Assembly (NCBI GenBank): GCA_900759045.1
Contig: CAAETU010000067.1
Coordinates: 1-37,656 of the forward strand
From: an uncultured Collinsella sp.
Lineage (GTDB): Bacteria; Actinomycetota; Coriobacteriia; Coriobacteriales; Coriobacteriaceae
DNA length: 37,656 nt
Direction of reading: 5' to 3'
Below, piece after piece: positions 7,676-17,859 of this stretch. The notes below the pieces were generated by a model, which was not told the DNA's origin, did no database searches, and was given only the letters and a program-made list of their open reading frames with translations. A program made the translations under genes and the position numbers. The number at the start of each line of letters is the position of its first letter. The stretch's first letter is position 1.

Positions 7676-8383
7676 CTACTCCCACTCCTGCTCGTAGATG
7701 TTGAGGGACTTTACGTAGCGCCCCTGGGCGCCCATGATGTCGCGGACCAGACGCAAGAAGAAGCTGATGCACGAGGTGTCAAAGCCGTCCTGCAGGTCCT
7801 CCGGATGCACCGCGCCCGGCCCGTCGACCGCCGTGTCACTCAGGCGCGCGATGTCATACAGGTAGAGCTGCCCCGCCGTCAGCCAGACATCGTCGACGCA
7901 CGCGAGCCGCACCGCGATCGCGCCGTCGCTCCAATGCTCCTTTTGCACGATATGCGGGTCGTAGACATCAAAGCGAAGGTCGGTGCGCGTATCCTTCAGC
8001 ACAACCATGCCGTTCGCAGGATCCTTGTCCAAAATGCCAAAGCGCGAGAAATACTGCGTGTCGCGCACCTGCTCGAGCCGCTTGAGCGAGGCAGGCGAAA
8101 GCGATGCCGGCGGCTCATCAACATACAGCTCGAGCAGCGTCTTGCCATGGCGATAGGGGCGCTCAAAGAGCAGCCAATCGGTAAATGCCATGTTGTAGGC
8201 CATGATTTCATTTTGCGAAGGCTCGGTGCAATAGCTGAGCCATGGGTCGACAATGACCTCGAACTGTTCGCGCGCCGGCTCCAAAAACTGGAACTTCCGC
8301 AGCATCCAAAAATGGGCCATGTCGGCAATATCGTTGCCGACGGCTCCGGCTAGCTGCGCTCGGTCTAAAGCGTGGTCAGTCAT
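7676..8383 (-). CDS. Unidentified cytoplasmic protein (235 residues)
   Basis: I do not recognise a family. The protein is soluble-looking, acidic and rich in aromatic residues, with no signal peptide or membrane segment. Notable stretches are DPWLSYCTEP, LLFERPYRHGKTLLELY and GILDKDPANGMVVLKD; the second half looks beta-rich. The start at 8383 is firm, with GAGGAGG five bases upstream, and codon use matches neighbouring genes, so it is very probably a real gene. It stands between repeat cluster 3 and a 415-bp intergenic region. Confidence 0.75.
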   Translation of the reverse strand: MTDHALDRAQLAGAVGNDIADMAHFWMLRKFQFLEPAREQFEVIVDPWLSYCTEPSQNEIMAYNMAFTDWLLFERPYRHGKTLLELYVDEPPASLSPASLKRLEQVRDTQYFSRFGILDKDPANGMVVLKDTRTDLRFDVYDPHIVQKEHWSDGAIAVRLACVDDVWLTAGQLYLYDIARLSDTAVDGPGAVHPEDLQDGFDTSCISFFLRLVRDIMGAQGRYVKSLNIYEQEWE

Positions 8384-8684
8384 GGCATCCTCCTCAAACC
8401 GATGGACCTCAATTTGAGCTTACGAGGAGGGTGGGCAGCCACGACCAGCGCGGGCAAAATAGGCCTCCGGCCGCAAACCAGATGCTGACCAAACACTTGA
8501 CGGGATGCTTGACCGAAAATGCGCACCGCAACAAAACCGCAGGTAAACATAGACGGCCAACCCGCCCTTTTGAGCCAAGCGCCCCCGGCCACCACAGAAA
8601 CAGCAGAGCACCACAACTCAAGAAGACGCCGAATGGACACTCGCGCGTCGACAAACGGACAAATCGGTCGCAAACCCGCAAGGA
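8384..8684. other. Intergenic stretch without a recognised gene
   Basis: No reading frame here has a convincing ribosome site and composition. An 11-bp palindrome CTCAATTTGAG lies near 8409-8419 close to the start of the 7676-8383 gene, and GGTCAAGCAT / GGTCAGCATC-like near-repeats occur on the minus strand around 8480-8515. It may be a long leader of the minus-strand gene. The rest of the gap, 8685-8768, is a GGGGAC-type hairpin element. Confidence 0.4.
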
Positions 8685-8768
8685 GTGTCCCCGGGTGCCG
8701 GCACATAAGGAACGTCCCCAGCTGCCGGCACTTGGGGACGTTCCTTTTGGGCCGGCCGTTGGGGACAG
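8685..8768. repeat. Nested hairpin element with AAGGAACGTCCCC arms
   Basis: AAGGAACGTCCCCA (8707-8720) pairs with TGGGGACGTTCCTT (8733-8746). Around it, TGTCCCC (8686-8692) pairs with GGGGACA (8761-8767), and GTGCCGGCAC-like palindromes fill the spaces. GGGGACGTTCCTT repeats of this kind are, in my recollection, found next to REP-associated Y1 transposases in several phyla; no such transposase is present here. Confidence 0.8.
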
Positions 8769-8798
8769 ACCTTGACGATTCAGCTGTGGACAGCCGCC

Positions 8799-10280
<1,482 letters not shown>

Positions 10281-10285
10281 GGCAC

Positions 10286-13200
10286 TTACGCCTCCTTCTT
10301 GGTCGAAGCAACAGAACCGGTAGCGGCCACGGGCGCAGCGCCAGCCGCACCGCCCGCGACATCAAAGCGAGCGACATCCGCGGCGCTCGCGCGACCGGTC
10401 ACAATGTCAAACGCCAACTCCTCGGCCTGCGCATGCGTCTTGCCCACGGCCTCGGCCGCAGCGACAATCGCCAGCACGCGCTCGTACTCGATCGGAATGA
10501 CCTTCACAAAGTGCTTGCTCATCGAGTCGAAGCTGTAGAGCAGCTTAATGCCGCGCGGGCTCTGCGTCGCGTCCACGTGCTCCTGGATGAGCGCGCGAAT
10601 CTGCGCCAGCTCGCCGGCCGTCGGGGCCTTGAGCTCCACGCTCTCGTGGTTCACGCGGGCGTCGAGCGTGCCGTACTGGTCAAAGACATAGGCCACGCCA
10701 CCCGTCATGCCGGCGGCGAAGTTCTGCCCGACCTCGCCCAGGATGAGCGCCAGACCACCCGTCATGTACTCGCAACCATGGTTGCCGCAGCCCTCGACCA
10801 CCACGGTGGCACCGGAGTTGCGCACGCCAAAGCGCTGGCCGGCCAGGCCGTTAATGAAGCCGCGGCCGCTCGTGGCGCCAAAGAACGCAACGTTGCCCAC
10901 GATGATGTTCTCGTCGAACTTGTAGGTCGCATGCGGGTTGGGGCGCACCGACACCTCGCCGCCCGAAAGGCCCTTGCCAAAGTAGTCGTTGGCGTCGCCG
11001 CACACGTTGAGCGTAATGCCGCGCGGCAGGAAGGCGCCAAAGCTCTGACCGGCCGAACCATCGCAATCGATGGTGATGGAGCCGGCGGGCAGGCCCTCGG
11101 GATGCGCCTTGGTCACCGCGTTGCCCAGGATGGTGCCCACGCAGCGGTTGACGTTGGCGATATCGGCGCGGAAGCGAATCGGGCGCAGGTGCGCACGGGC
11201 ATCGGCCGTATAGGGCACAAACAACGTAGAGTCGAGCGTCTTGTCGAGCTCGCTGTCCGCGGCCATCTGCGGCAGGAAGTGGCGACCGTCGGCGCCCGGA
11301 ATATGGGCACCGAACTCGCAGGTCGCGCTCGCCAGCACCGGCGACAGATCGAGCAGATTTGCCTTGCGGTTACCCGGGACCTCGATCTGGCGTAAGCACT
11401 CGGGATGGCCGACCATCTCGTCGACGGTGCGGAAGCCCAGGCTCGCCATGACCTCGCGCAACTGCTCGGCAACAAAGAGCATAAAGTGCTCGACGTGCTC
11501 GGGCTTGCCGCGGAAGCCGCGACGCAGGCGGCAGTTTTGCGTAGCGATGCCGGCCGGGCAGGTGTCCTGCTGGCAGTCGCGCTGCATGAGGCAGCCCATG
11601 GAGATGAGCGGCATGGTCGCAAAACCAAACTCCTCGGCACCCAGCAGGCAGGCGACGGCGACATCGGTACCGTCCATGAGCTTGCCGTCGGCCTCGAGCA
11701 CCACGCGCGAGCGCAGGCCGTTTTGCAGCAGCGTCTGCTGGGCCTCGGCAAGGCCAAGCTCCAGCGGCAGACCGGCGTGCCAGATCGAATCGCGCGCCGC
11801 GGCACCGGAGCCGCCGTTGTGGCCGCTGATCAAGATCTTGTCGGCGGCACCCTTGGCCACACCGGTGGCGATGGTGCCGACACCGGCCTCGCTGACCAGC
11901 TTGACCGACACGCGAGCGCCGGGGTTGGCGTTCTTAAGATCGAAGATCAGCTCTGCCAGGTCCTCGATGGAGTAGATGTCGTGGTGCGGCGGAGGCGAGA
12001 TCAGGCCGATGCCGGGCGTGGACTGACGAACCTCGGCGATCCAGGGGTAGACCTTCTTGCCGGGCAGGTGGCCGCCCTCGCCGGGCTTGGCGCCCTGGGC
12101 CATCTTGATCTGAATCTCGAAGGCGCTGCACAGGTAGCGGCTCGTCACGCCAAAGCGCGCGCTTGCCACCTGCTTGATGGCGGAGTTCTTGGAGTCACCG
12201 TTAGCCAGCGGGGTCTCGCGACGCGGGTCCTCGCCGCCCTCGCCCGAGTTGGAACGGCCGTGCAGGCGGTTCATGGCGATGGCCATGCACTCGTGTGCTT
12301 CCTTGCTGATGGAGCCGTACGACATGGCACCGGTGTTAAAGCGGCGGACGATGTTGAGCGCGGGCTCCACCTCGTCGAGTGCCACCGGGGTGCGACCGTT
12401 GGCATTAAAGTCCAGCAGGTCACGCAGGCGCACGGCACGGCCGGTGCGGTGCAGGCGGGCGCTGTACTCCTTAAAGGTGTCGTAGCTGTCCTCGCGGCAG
12501 GCGGTCTGCAGCAGGTAGACGGTCTGCGGGTCGATAAGGTGATCCTCGCCGCCGAGCGGGCGCCACTTGGTCAGACCCAGCGTGGGCAGCTGATCGGGAG
12601 CCGGGCTCTTAAGGATAGCGAGCGCGGCGTCGTAGCGCTCATTCTGCTCGCGCTCGACGTCCTCGACACCCATACCGCCCACACGGCTCACCGTGCCGGC
12701 GAAGTACGCGTTGACGAACTCCGGAGTGAAGCCCACGGCCTCGAAGATCTGCGCGGAGTGGTAGCTCTGCACCGTGGAGATGCCCATCTTGGACATGATG
12801 GAAACGATGCCAGCGGTCGCAGCCTTGTTGTAGTTGGCGATGCCCTGCTCGGCTGTCACGTCCAGATCGCCGTGCACCGCCAAGTCGCGAATGCACGCGT
12901 GCGCGTTGTACGGATAGATGCCGCTCGCGGAGTAGCCCACCAGTGCCGCAAAGTCGTGCGGGGACACGGCGTCGCCGCACTCCACCACGATGTCGGCAAA
13001 GGTACGCACGCCGGCGCGAATCAGGTGGTTGTGCACGCAGCCCACGGCGAGCAGCGACGGCACAGGGACCTCGCCCGCCGCAGCACGGTCGCTCAGCACC
13101 ACGATGTTCACGCCATCGCGAACCGCGGCCTCGACGTCTTCGGCAAGCTGCTTGAGCGCAGCCTGCAGCGCGCCCTCACCCGCGTCGCGGCGGTACACGG

Positions 13201-14986
13201 CACGGAAACGGCGGGTCTTAAAGCCCACGCGGTCGATGGCGCAGATACGCTCGAACTCCTCCTCGCTCAGCAGTGGGCGCTCCAAGCGCACCAGCTGACA
13301 GGCCGCACGAGAGTCCTCGAGCAGGTTGCCGTGGTTGCCCAGGTAGAGCGTGGTCGAGGTGACCATATGCTCGCGAAGGGCGTCGATGGGCGGGTTTGTG
13401 ACCTGGGCGAACAGCTGATAGAAGTAGTCGAAGAAGGAGCGCGTCTTCTTGGACAGGCAGGCCAGCGGCGCATCGATGCCCATCGAGGCGAGCGGTGCCT
13501 TGCCCTGCTGGGCCATGGGACGCACGACCTCGTCAACGTCATCCCAGTGGTAGCCGAGCTTAGCCATGCGCACGGCGGCGGGCACCTCGGCGTCCTCGGC
13601 GGGCGTTGCCGTGGCAGGCCTATCGAGCGCGTCGACGGTCAGCGTCTCCTCGGCAATCCAGTCGCGGTAGGGTTTTTCCTTGGCGTAACGGGCGCGCAGC
13701 TCGTCGTTGTAGATGACGCGCCCGCGGGCAAAGTCGACCTCGAGCATCTGGCCCGGCCCCAGGCAGCCGCTCGTCAGGATGTTCTCGGGGCTCACCTCGA
13801 TGGTGCCCACCTCGCTCGCCAGCATAAAGCGACCGTCGCGCGTCACATAGTAGCGGGCGGGACGCAGGCCGTTACGGTCGAGAGCAGCACCAAGCGTGCG
13901 GCCGTCGGTAAAGGCGATGGCGGCCGGACCGTCCCAGGGCTCCATGAGCATGGACTGGTAGGCGTCGTAGGCGCGGCGCTCCTCACTCAGGCTGTCGTTG
14001 TGGTCCCACGGCTCGGGCAGCAGCATAGATGCGGCACGCGTAAGCGGGCGACCGTTCATGACCAGGAACTCAAGTACATTGTCCAGAATCGCGGAGTCGG
14101 AACCCTCGCGGTTGATGATGGGCATCACACGCTCAAGATCGTGCTGCAGCACGGGGCTGTACAGGTTGGGCTCGCGGGCGCGGATCCAGTTGACATTGCC
14201 CTTGAGGGTGTTGATCTCGCCGTTGTGGATGATAAAGCGGTTGGGGTGCGCGCGCTCCCAGCTGGGCGTGGTGTTGGTGGAGTAGCGCGAGTGGACGAGC
14301 GCCACGGCCGTCTTGACGGCGGCGTCATTGAGATCGATGAAGAAGCGGCGCATCTGCGTGGCCACAAGCATGCCCTTGTACACGATGGTGCGCGAACTCA
14401 TGGAGCACACATAGAAGATCTTGTCGCGCAAGGCGAACTCGGCGTCAGCCTTCTTTTCGATGGTGCGGCGGCACACATACAGACGGCGCTCGAAGGCGTC
14501 GCCCGCCGCCGTGTCGTCCGGACGGCCCAGGAAGGCCTGCAGGATAGTGGGCATGCAGGCGCGGGCCGTCTCGCCCAGGTCGTGCGGGTCGACCGGTACC
14601 TCGCGCCAAAAGAGCAGCGGCACGCCGGCCTCGGCGCAACCCTCCTCAAACACGCGACGGGCATCCTCTACGCCTTTGTCGTCCTGCGGGAAGAACAGCA
14701 TGGCCACGCCATAGTCGCCCTCTGCCGGCAGAATCTGGCCGCACTTTTGAGCCTCTTTTCGAAAAAAGTGATGCGGAACCTGGAACAGGATGCCAGCGCC
14801 GTCGCCGGTGTTCTTCTCGAGTCCCGTGCCGCCGCGGTGCTCCAAGTTGACCAGAATGGACAGCGCATCGTCCAGAATCTGGTGATGGCGCTCACCGTTG
14901 ATATCGGCAAGCGCGCCGATGCCGCATGCATCGTGGTCGAATTCGGGGCGATAAAGGCCCTGCTGCTGAGCGGAATCTGCCTGCAT
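10286..14986 (-). CDS. gltB: Glutamate synthase large (alpha) subunit
   Basis: A 1566-residue ferredoxin-like/NADPH glutamate synthase large subunit. Cys21 (DACGIG) should become the N-terminal nucleophile of the class II glutaminase after removal of a 20-residue propeptide. The FMN/synthase domain includes AQGAKPGEGGHLPGKK and GHNGGSGAAARD. The 3Fe-4S site is visible as CLMQRDCQQDTC (C-x5-C-x4-C). The C-terminal GXGXG beta-helix domain is complete, followed by a short Ala-rich tail. The start has GGGGAGGA eight bases upstream. It leads the gltBD operon; a small palindrome AGTCAGTTGACT lies in the leader at 15012-15023. Confidence 0.96.
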   Translation of the reverse strand: MQADSAQQQGLYRPEFDHDACGIGALADINGERHHQILDDALSILVNLEHRGGTGLEKNTGDGAGILFQVPHHFFRKEAQKCGQILPAEGDYGVAMLFFPQDDKGVEDARRVFEEGCAEAGVPLLFWREVPVDPHDLGETARACMPTILQAFLGRPDDTAAGDAFERRLYVCRRTIEKKADAEFALRDKIFYVCSMSSRTIVYKGMLVATQMRRFFIDLNDAAVKTAVALVHSRYSTNTTPSWERAHPNRFIIHNGEINTLKGNVNWIRAREPNLYSPVLQHDLERVMPIINREGSDSAILDNVLEFLVMNGRPLTRAASMLLPEPWDHNDSLSEERRAYDAYQSMLMEPWDGPAAIAFTDGRTLGAALDRNGLRPARYYVTRDGRFMLASEVGTIEVSPENILTSGCLGPGQMLEVDFARGRVIYNDELRARYAKEKPYRDWIAEETLTVDALDRPATATPAEDAEVPAAVRMAKLGYHWDDVDEVVRPMAQQGKAPLASMGIDAPLACLSKKTRSFFDYFYQLFAQVTNPPIDALREHMVTSTTLYLGNHGNLLEDSRAACQLVRLERPLLSEEEFERICAIDRVGFKTRRFRAVYRRDAGEGALQAALKQLAEDVEAAVRDGVNIVVLSDRAAAGEVPVPSLLAVGCVHNHLIRAGVRTFADIVVECGDAVSPHDFAALVGYSASGIYPYNAHACIRDLAVHGDLDVTAEQGIANYNKAATAGIVSIMSKMGISTVQSYHSAQIFEAVGFTPEFVNAYFAGTVSRVGGMGVEDVEREQNERYDAALAILKSPAPDQLPTLGLTKWRPLGGEDHLIDPQTVYLLQTACREDSYDTFKEYSARLHRTGRAVRLRDLLDFNANGRTPVALDEVEPALNIVRRFNTGAMSYGSISKEAHECMAIAMNRLHGRSNSGEGGEDPRRETPLANGDSKNSAIKQVASARFGVTSRYLCSAFEIQIKMAQGAKPGEGGHLPGKKVYPWIAEVRQSTPGIGLISPPPHHDIYSIEDLAELIFDLKNANPGARVSVKLVSEAGVGTIATGVAKGAADKILISGHNGGSGAAARDSIWHAGLPLELGLAEAQQTLLQNGLRSRVVLEADGKLMDGTDVAVACLLGAEEFGFATMPLISMGCLMQRDCQQDTCPAGIATQNCRLRRGFRGKPEHVEHFMLFVAEQLREVMASLGFRTVDEMVGHPECLRQIEVPGNRKANLLDLSPVLASATCEFGAHIPGADGRHFLPQMAADSELDKTLDSTLFVPYTADARAHLRPIRFRADIANVNRCVGTILGNAVTKAHPEGLPAGSITIDCDGSAGQSFGAFLPRGITLNVCGDANDYFGKGLSGGEVSVRPNPHATYKFDENIIVGNVAFFGATSGRGFINGLAGQRFGVRNSGATVVVEGCGNHGCEYMTGGLALILGEVGQNFAAGMTGGVAYVFDQYGTLDARVNHESVELKAPTAGELAQIRALIQEHVDATQSPRGIKLLYSFDSMSKHFVKVIPIEYERVLAIVAAAEAVGKTHAQAEELAFDIVTGRASAADVARFDVAGGAAGAAPVAATGSVASTKKEA

Positions 14987-15011
14987 CGCGATCCTCCCCT
15001 AGGTGTTAGAC

Positions 15012-15023
15012 AGTCAGTTGACT
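15012..15023. promoter_or_regulatory. Small palindrome in the gltB leader
   Basis: AGTCA-GT-TGACT is a perfect 5-bp inverted repeat 26 bases upstream of the gltB start. It could be an operator for nitrogen or amino-acid control. Without other examples this is only a candidate. Confidence 0.25.
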
Positions 15024-15168
15024 AGGCATACTAGGAGCATCGCCGGCCCGTTGTGTTTCCCGCCCGTTTCGAAACAATCGCGTAACGCGCGCCCTACGAG
15101 TGGACACCGCCGACCTCAAGGGCGGCAACAAGGGCCCTAAATTCGACCTGTAAACTCACCGCTTCAAA

Positions 15169-15387
15169 CATCTCGATCTGTAACAGGAAGACCCAATTTC
15201 GACGGCTAACTGTTACAGATTGAGATGTTTTTGAGAGACGGCTCCGAATGTCTCAATCTGTAACACGAAGGGCCGGTTTCGGCGGTCAGCTGTTACAGAT
15301 CGAGATATTCCATAGGACCATTTCTTCCTGTCTTGATCTGTAACACCTAGACCCAATTTCCATCCCTAGTTGTTACAGATCAAGACA
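15169..15387. repeat. Cluster 4 of the 59-bp palindromic repeat: three units
   Basis: Units lie at 15169-15227, 15249-15307 and 15329-15387, starts 80 bp apart. The cluster lies in the divergent region between gltB (-) and the Nramp gene (+). Centres share an AGACCCAATTTC stretch in units 1 and 3. The rest of the gap, 15024-15168, shows no gene. Confidence 0.93.
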
Positions 15388-15433
15388 TTTCGGCAGCCCC
15401 CTTTCACCATCCCATTCAAATACAACAATTTTA

Positions 15434-15460
15434 TTAGGCATGGCTAACTTTTGAGCCTAA
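15434..15460 (+). promoter_or_regulatory. Possible DtxR/MntR-type operator upstream of the Nramp gene
   Basis: TTAGGC (15434-15439) and GCCTAA (15455-15460) form an inverted pair. The left part, TTAGGCATGGCTAAC, shares the TTAGG and GGCTAAC blocks of the iron box recognised by DtxR/IdeR repressors (13 of 19 positions by eye). The site is about 50 bases before the start codon of a manganese/iron transporter, the expected target. The regulator gene is not in the window. Confidence 0.5.
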
Positions 15461-15508
15461 AACGGGTACCCTTTACGGCGTCAAGCAAACGACACGCAGG
15501 AGCGCACC

Positions 15509-16765
15509 ATGCTTAACCATCTCAAACATCACTTTGGCTCCCCGCGCACCGGAGGTCACGGAGGCCTAGACATCGCACGGCATATCGGCCCCGGACTGCT
15601 CGTGACCGTCGGCTTTATCGACCCGGGCAACTGGGCCTCCAACATGGCCGCCGGCTCGCAGTTTGGCTACGCGCTGCTGTGGATCGTCACGCTGTCCACG
15701 ATCATGCTCATCGTGCTGCAGCACAACGCGGCGCACTTGGGCATCGCCACGGGCATGTGTCTCGCCGAGGCCACGACGCGCCACCTGCCCCGCCTCGTCG
15801 GGCGTGCGATACTCGGCAGCGCGTATCTAGCCACGGTCGCCACCGCCATGGCCGAAGTCCTGGGCGGTGCGATCGCGCTTCAAATGCTCTTTGGCCTGCC
15901 CGTACGCGCCGGCTGCGTCATCGTCGCGGCGGCATCGATTGCCATGCTCATGACAAGCTCCTACAAACGCGCCGAGCGATGGATCATCGCCTTCGTAGGC
16001 GTGGTAGGACTTTCGTTTTTGGCCGAGCTTGCACTAGTCAAGGTCGACTGGCCGCAAGCCGCCACAAGCTGGATCACACCCCGTATGCCCACCGGCTCGG
16101 CCGCGATTATCGTAAGTGTCCTAGGCGCGGTCGTTATGCCCCACAACCTCTTCCTGCACTCCGAGGTCATCCAATCCATGCACTTCGAAGGCCAAGGCGA
16201 GCGGGTTATCGAAGAACGTCTGCGCTACGAACTCTTCGACACGCTCTTTTCGATGGGCGTGGGCTGGGCAATCAACTCGGCCATGGTCATCCTGGCCGCA
16301 ACGACCTTCTTTGCTCACGGCATGGTCGTAGACGACCTCGCCGTCGCAGCGGCCACACTCTCCCCCATTCTGGGCCCGGCAAGCTCGACCATCTTTGCGG
16401 TGGCACTGCTGTTTGCGGGCATATCGAGTAGTGTGACGGCGGGCATGACGGCGGGCACCATCACCGCGGGCATGTTCGACGAGGAATACGACATCCACGA
16501 CCGACATTCCTCAATCGGGGTGGCGGCCTGCTTCGTCGGCGCAGTGGCGACGTGCCTGGTCGTCCCGAATCCTTTTGAGGGTCTCATTTGGAGTCAGGCA
16601 CTGCTGTCGCTTCAGCTGCCGATTACGGTCTTTGTGCTCATACGGCTCACCAGCTCACGCCGCGTCATGGGTAAATACGCCAACTCGCGCCCGCTCACCG
16701 CGCTGCTCGTAGGGATCGGTGCCATCGTGACGATTCTCGATGTCGTGTTGTTGACAGGAATGTAA
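15509..16765 (+). CDS. Nramp-family divalent metal (Mn2+/Fe2+) transporter
   Basis: A 418-residue, about 11-helix membrane protein of the Nramp/MntH family, which imports Mn2+ or Fe2+ with protons. The two family signatures are present: DPGNWASN in the first helix (metal-binding Asp and Asn) and MPHNLFLHSEVIQS in the sixth. Length and motif spacing are normal. ATG 15509 has AGGAG six bases upstream. A DtxR/MntR-like box precedes it, pointing to metal-responsive control. It is monocistronic and bracketed by repeat clusters 4 and 5. Manganese is the more common substrate for proteins with this motif set, but that is inference. Confidence 0.93.
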   Translation: MLNHLKHHFGSPRTGGHGGLDIARHIGPGLLVTVGFIDPGNWASNMAAGSQFGYALLWIVTLSTIMLIVLQHNAAHLGIATGMCLAEATTRHLPRLVGRAILGSAYLATVATAMAEVLGGAIALQMLFGLPVRAGCVIVAAASIAMLMTSSYKRAERWIIAFVGVVGLSFLAELALVKVDWPQAATSWITPRMPTGSAAIIVSVLGAVVMPHNLFLHSEVIQSMHFEGQGERVIEERLRYELFDTLFSMGVGWAINSAMVILAATTFFAHGMVVDDLAVAAATLSPILGPASSTIFAVALLFAGISSSVTAGMTAGTITAGMFDEEYDIHDRHSSIGVAACFVGAVATCLVVPNPFEGLIWSQALLSLQLPITVFVLIRLTSSRRVMGKYANSRPLTALLVGIGAIVTILDVVLLTGM

Positions 16766-16791
16766 TGGGGCGGGGCACCTACCCAGACAAA

Positions 16792-16930
16792 CGTCTCGAT
16801 CTGTAACATCTAGACCCGCTTTTGATGTCTAGATGTTACAGATCGAGATCATTCCGAGGGATAGCTCCGTTTGTCTCAATCTGTAACACGTAGACCCCGT
16901 TTTCACTGTTAGATGTTACAGATTAAGACA
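16792..16930. repeat. Cluster 5 of the 59-bp palindromic repeat: two units
   Basis: Units lie at 16792-16850 and 16872-16930, starts 80 bp apart. The first is the most perfect unit: its stem continues from the arm through ATCTAGAC to give about 23 paired positions round an 11-base loop. The cluster begins 26 bp after the Nramp stop codon. Confidence 0.93.
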
Positions 16931-17000
16931 AACGGTCGGCCGGACTCACAACAGACTGGATCGGCTAACAGCAGCCGTAATCCCTTGGGGACGGAGGAAA

Positions 17001-17032
17001 AGGGCCCCGGCCGGATATCCGACCGGGGCCCC
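17001..17032 (-). terminator. Intrinsic terminator after rubredoxin
   Basis: A GC-rich hairpin, GGGCCCCGG (17002-17010) pairing with the matching CCGGGGCCC (17024-17032), is followed on the minus strand by TTTTCC. The bases 16987-17001, GGGGACGGAGGAAAA, are also shared with the repeat at 24061-24075. Confidence 0.85.
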
Positions 17033-17072
17033 TGGACAGAGCTATGTTCGGCTTTCGCCGTGTGCCTACGAG

Positions 17073-17216
17073 TTACTCCTCGACGAGCTCAAACTGATCG
17101 GGACCGACGCCGCACACCGGGCACACGTAGTCCTCGGGCAGCTCGGGCGTGTCGACCTCAACCTCGTAACCGCAAACGATGCACACGAACTTATACGTCT
17201 TCTTCTCCTCAGCCAT
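17073..17216 (-). CDS. Rubredoxin
   Basis: A 47-residue rubredoxin: FVCIVCGYE near the N-terminus and YVCPVCGVG near the C-terminus supply the four cysteines for one Fe(SCys)4 centre. It is a soluble one-electron carrier. ATG 17216 follows AGAGGAG. A strong-looking promoter lies directly upstream, and a terminator follows, so it is at least partly transcribed on its own. The upstream neighbour is a flavin reductase. In Moorella-type Hrb proteins a flavin-reductase domain and a rubredoxin are fused and feed electrons to flavodiiron proteins that remove O2 or NO; a two-gene version of that is plausible here. Confidence 0.93.
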   Translation of the reverse strand: MAEEKKTYKFVCIVCGYEVEVDTPELPEDYVCPVCGVGPDQFELVEE

Positions 17217-17259
17217 GATGTTCTCCTCTCGAACGTGACTGCTGGTGTACTTGCTTATT

Positions 17260-17287
17260 AGTATATATTCTCAATAATATAATGCAA
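17260..17287 (-). promoter_or_regulatory. Rubredoxin promoter in an AT-rich palindrome
   Basis: On the minus strand, TTGCAT (17282-17287) and TATACT (17260-17265) are separated by 16 bp. The surrounding sequence has TATTA...TAATA symmetry resembling Fur/PerR boxes, so peroxide or iron control is possible. The AT-richness stands out from the surrounding DNA. Confidence 0.6.
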
Positions 17288-17304
17288 GTAATTTTCCCAC
17301 ATTT

Positions 17305-17808
17305 CTACCCTTGGTACGAAGACGCCTTGGGAGGCGTCTTGCCCTTCAGGACCTTATGGTAGTAATCGTAGGTGAGCGGCGTCTCGTCGCTCAGGCGCTC
17401 GGCATCCTCGACCTCGCCGATAAACAGTAGATGCGTGCCAACATCTACAGTGTCAATCAATCGGCAGCTAAACAAGGCCGCCGCATGCTCGGGAACATAG
17501 GGCATGCCCAGTGCGGTCTCGCGTGTCTCGTACTTAGCGAATTTGTCATAGTCGCTGCTGGTACGGAACCCAAAGTTGCCAATGTAGAGCATATCGGCCG
17601 TCTGATCGATCACGGTCAGCGCAAAAGCCTTGGCAGACGAGATAACACCAGACGTGACATTTTCCTTGTTCGCGGCAACCGAGATGCGCGGCGGCGCGGA
17701 CGTCACCTGTACCGCCGTGTTGATGACGCAGCCGGCACGCAGCCCGTCGGCCGCAGCACTCACCACATACAGGCCGCTCGGCATCGTAAAGAACGCAGTT
17801 TTGTCCAT
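17305..17808 (-). CDS. Flavin reductase-like FMN-binding protein
   Basis: A 167-residue member of the flavin-reductase/flavoredoxin family. Family features are the opening MPSGLYVVSA strand, NTAVQVTSAPPRISVAANK (the usual flavin-contact region with PP and N), and GTHLLFIGEVEDAE near the C-terminus. It should bind FMN and move electrons between NAD(P)H and a partner, most likely the rubredoxin encoded 88 bp downstream. ATG 17808 was chosen because the fold starts right there; a GGGGAG lies about nine bases upstream. Reading further upstream would add unrelated residues and run into a repeat. Confidence 0.87.
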   Translation of the reverse strand: MDKTAFFTMPSGLYVVSAAADGLRAGCVINTAVQVTSAPPRISVAANKENVTSGVISSAKAFALTVIDQTADMLYIGNFGFRTSSDYDKFAKYETRETALGMPYVPEHAAALFSCRLIDTVDVGTHLLFIGEVEDAERLSDETPLTYDYYHKVLKGKTPPKASSYQG

Positions 17809-17859
17809 AACGACCACTCCCCTAACCCGGGATTGAACCTCATGTATGTATGTACCCAC

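Noticed and set aside
11405..15025. Very long plus-strand open frame opposite gltB
   Set aside because: It is the antisense of a clear gltB gene; high GC leaves long open shadow frames. The same applies to plus-strand 30539-33697 opposite secA/prfB and minus-strand 1390-2922 opposite copA.
15169..15387. Series of intrinsic terminators
   Set aside because: Hairpins are strong but no T-run follows on either strand, and they occur in divergent and leader regions where termination makes little sense.
14987..15508. Riboswitch upstream of gltB or the Nramp gene
   Set aside because: Apart from the 59-bp repeats and an operator-like palindrome, no recognisable riboswitch core was found by eye.
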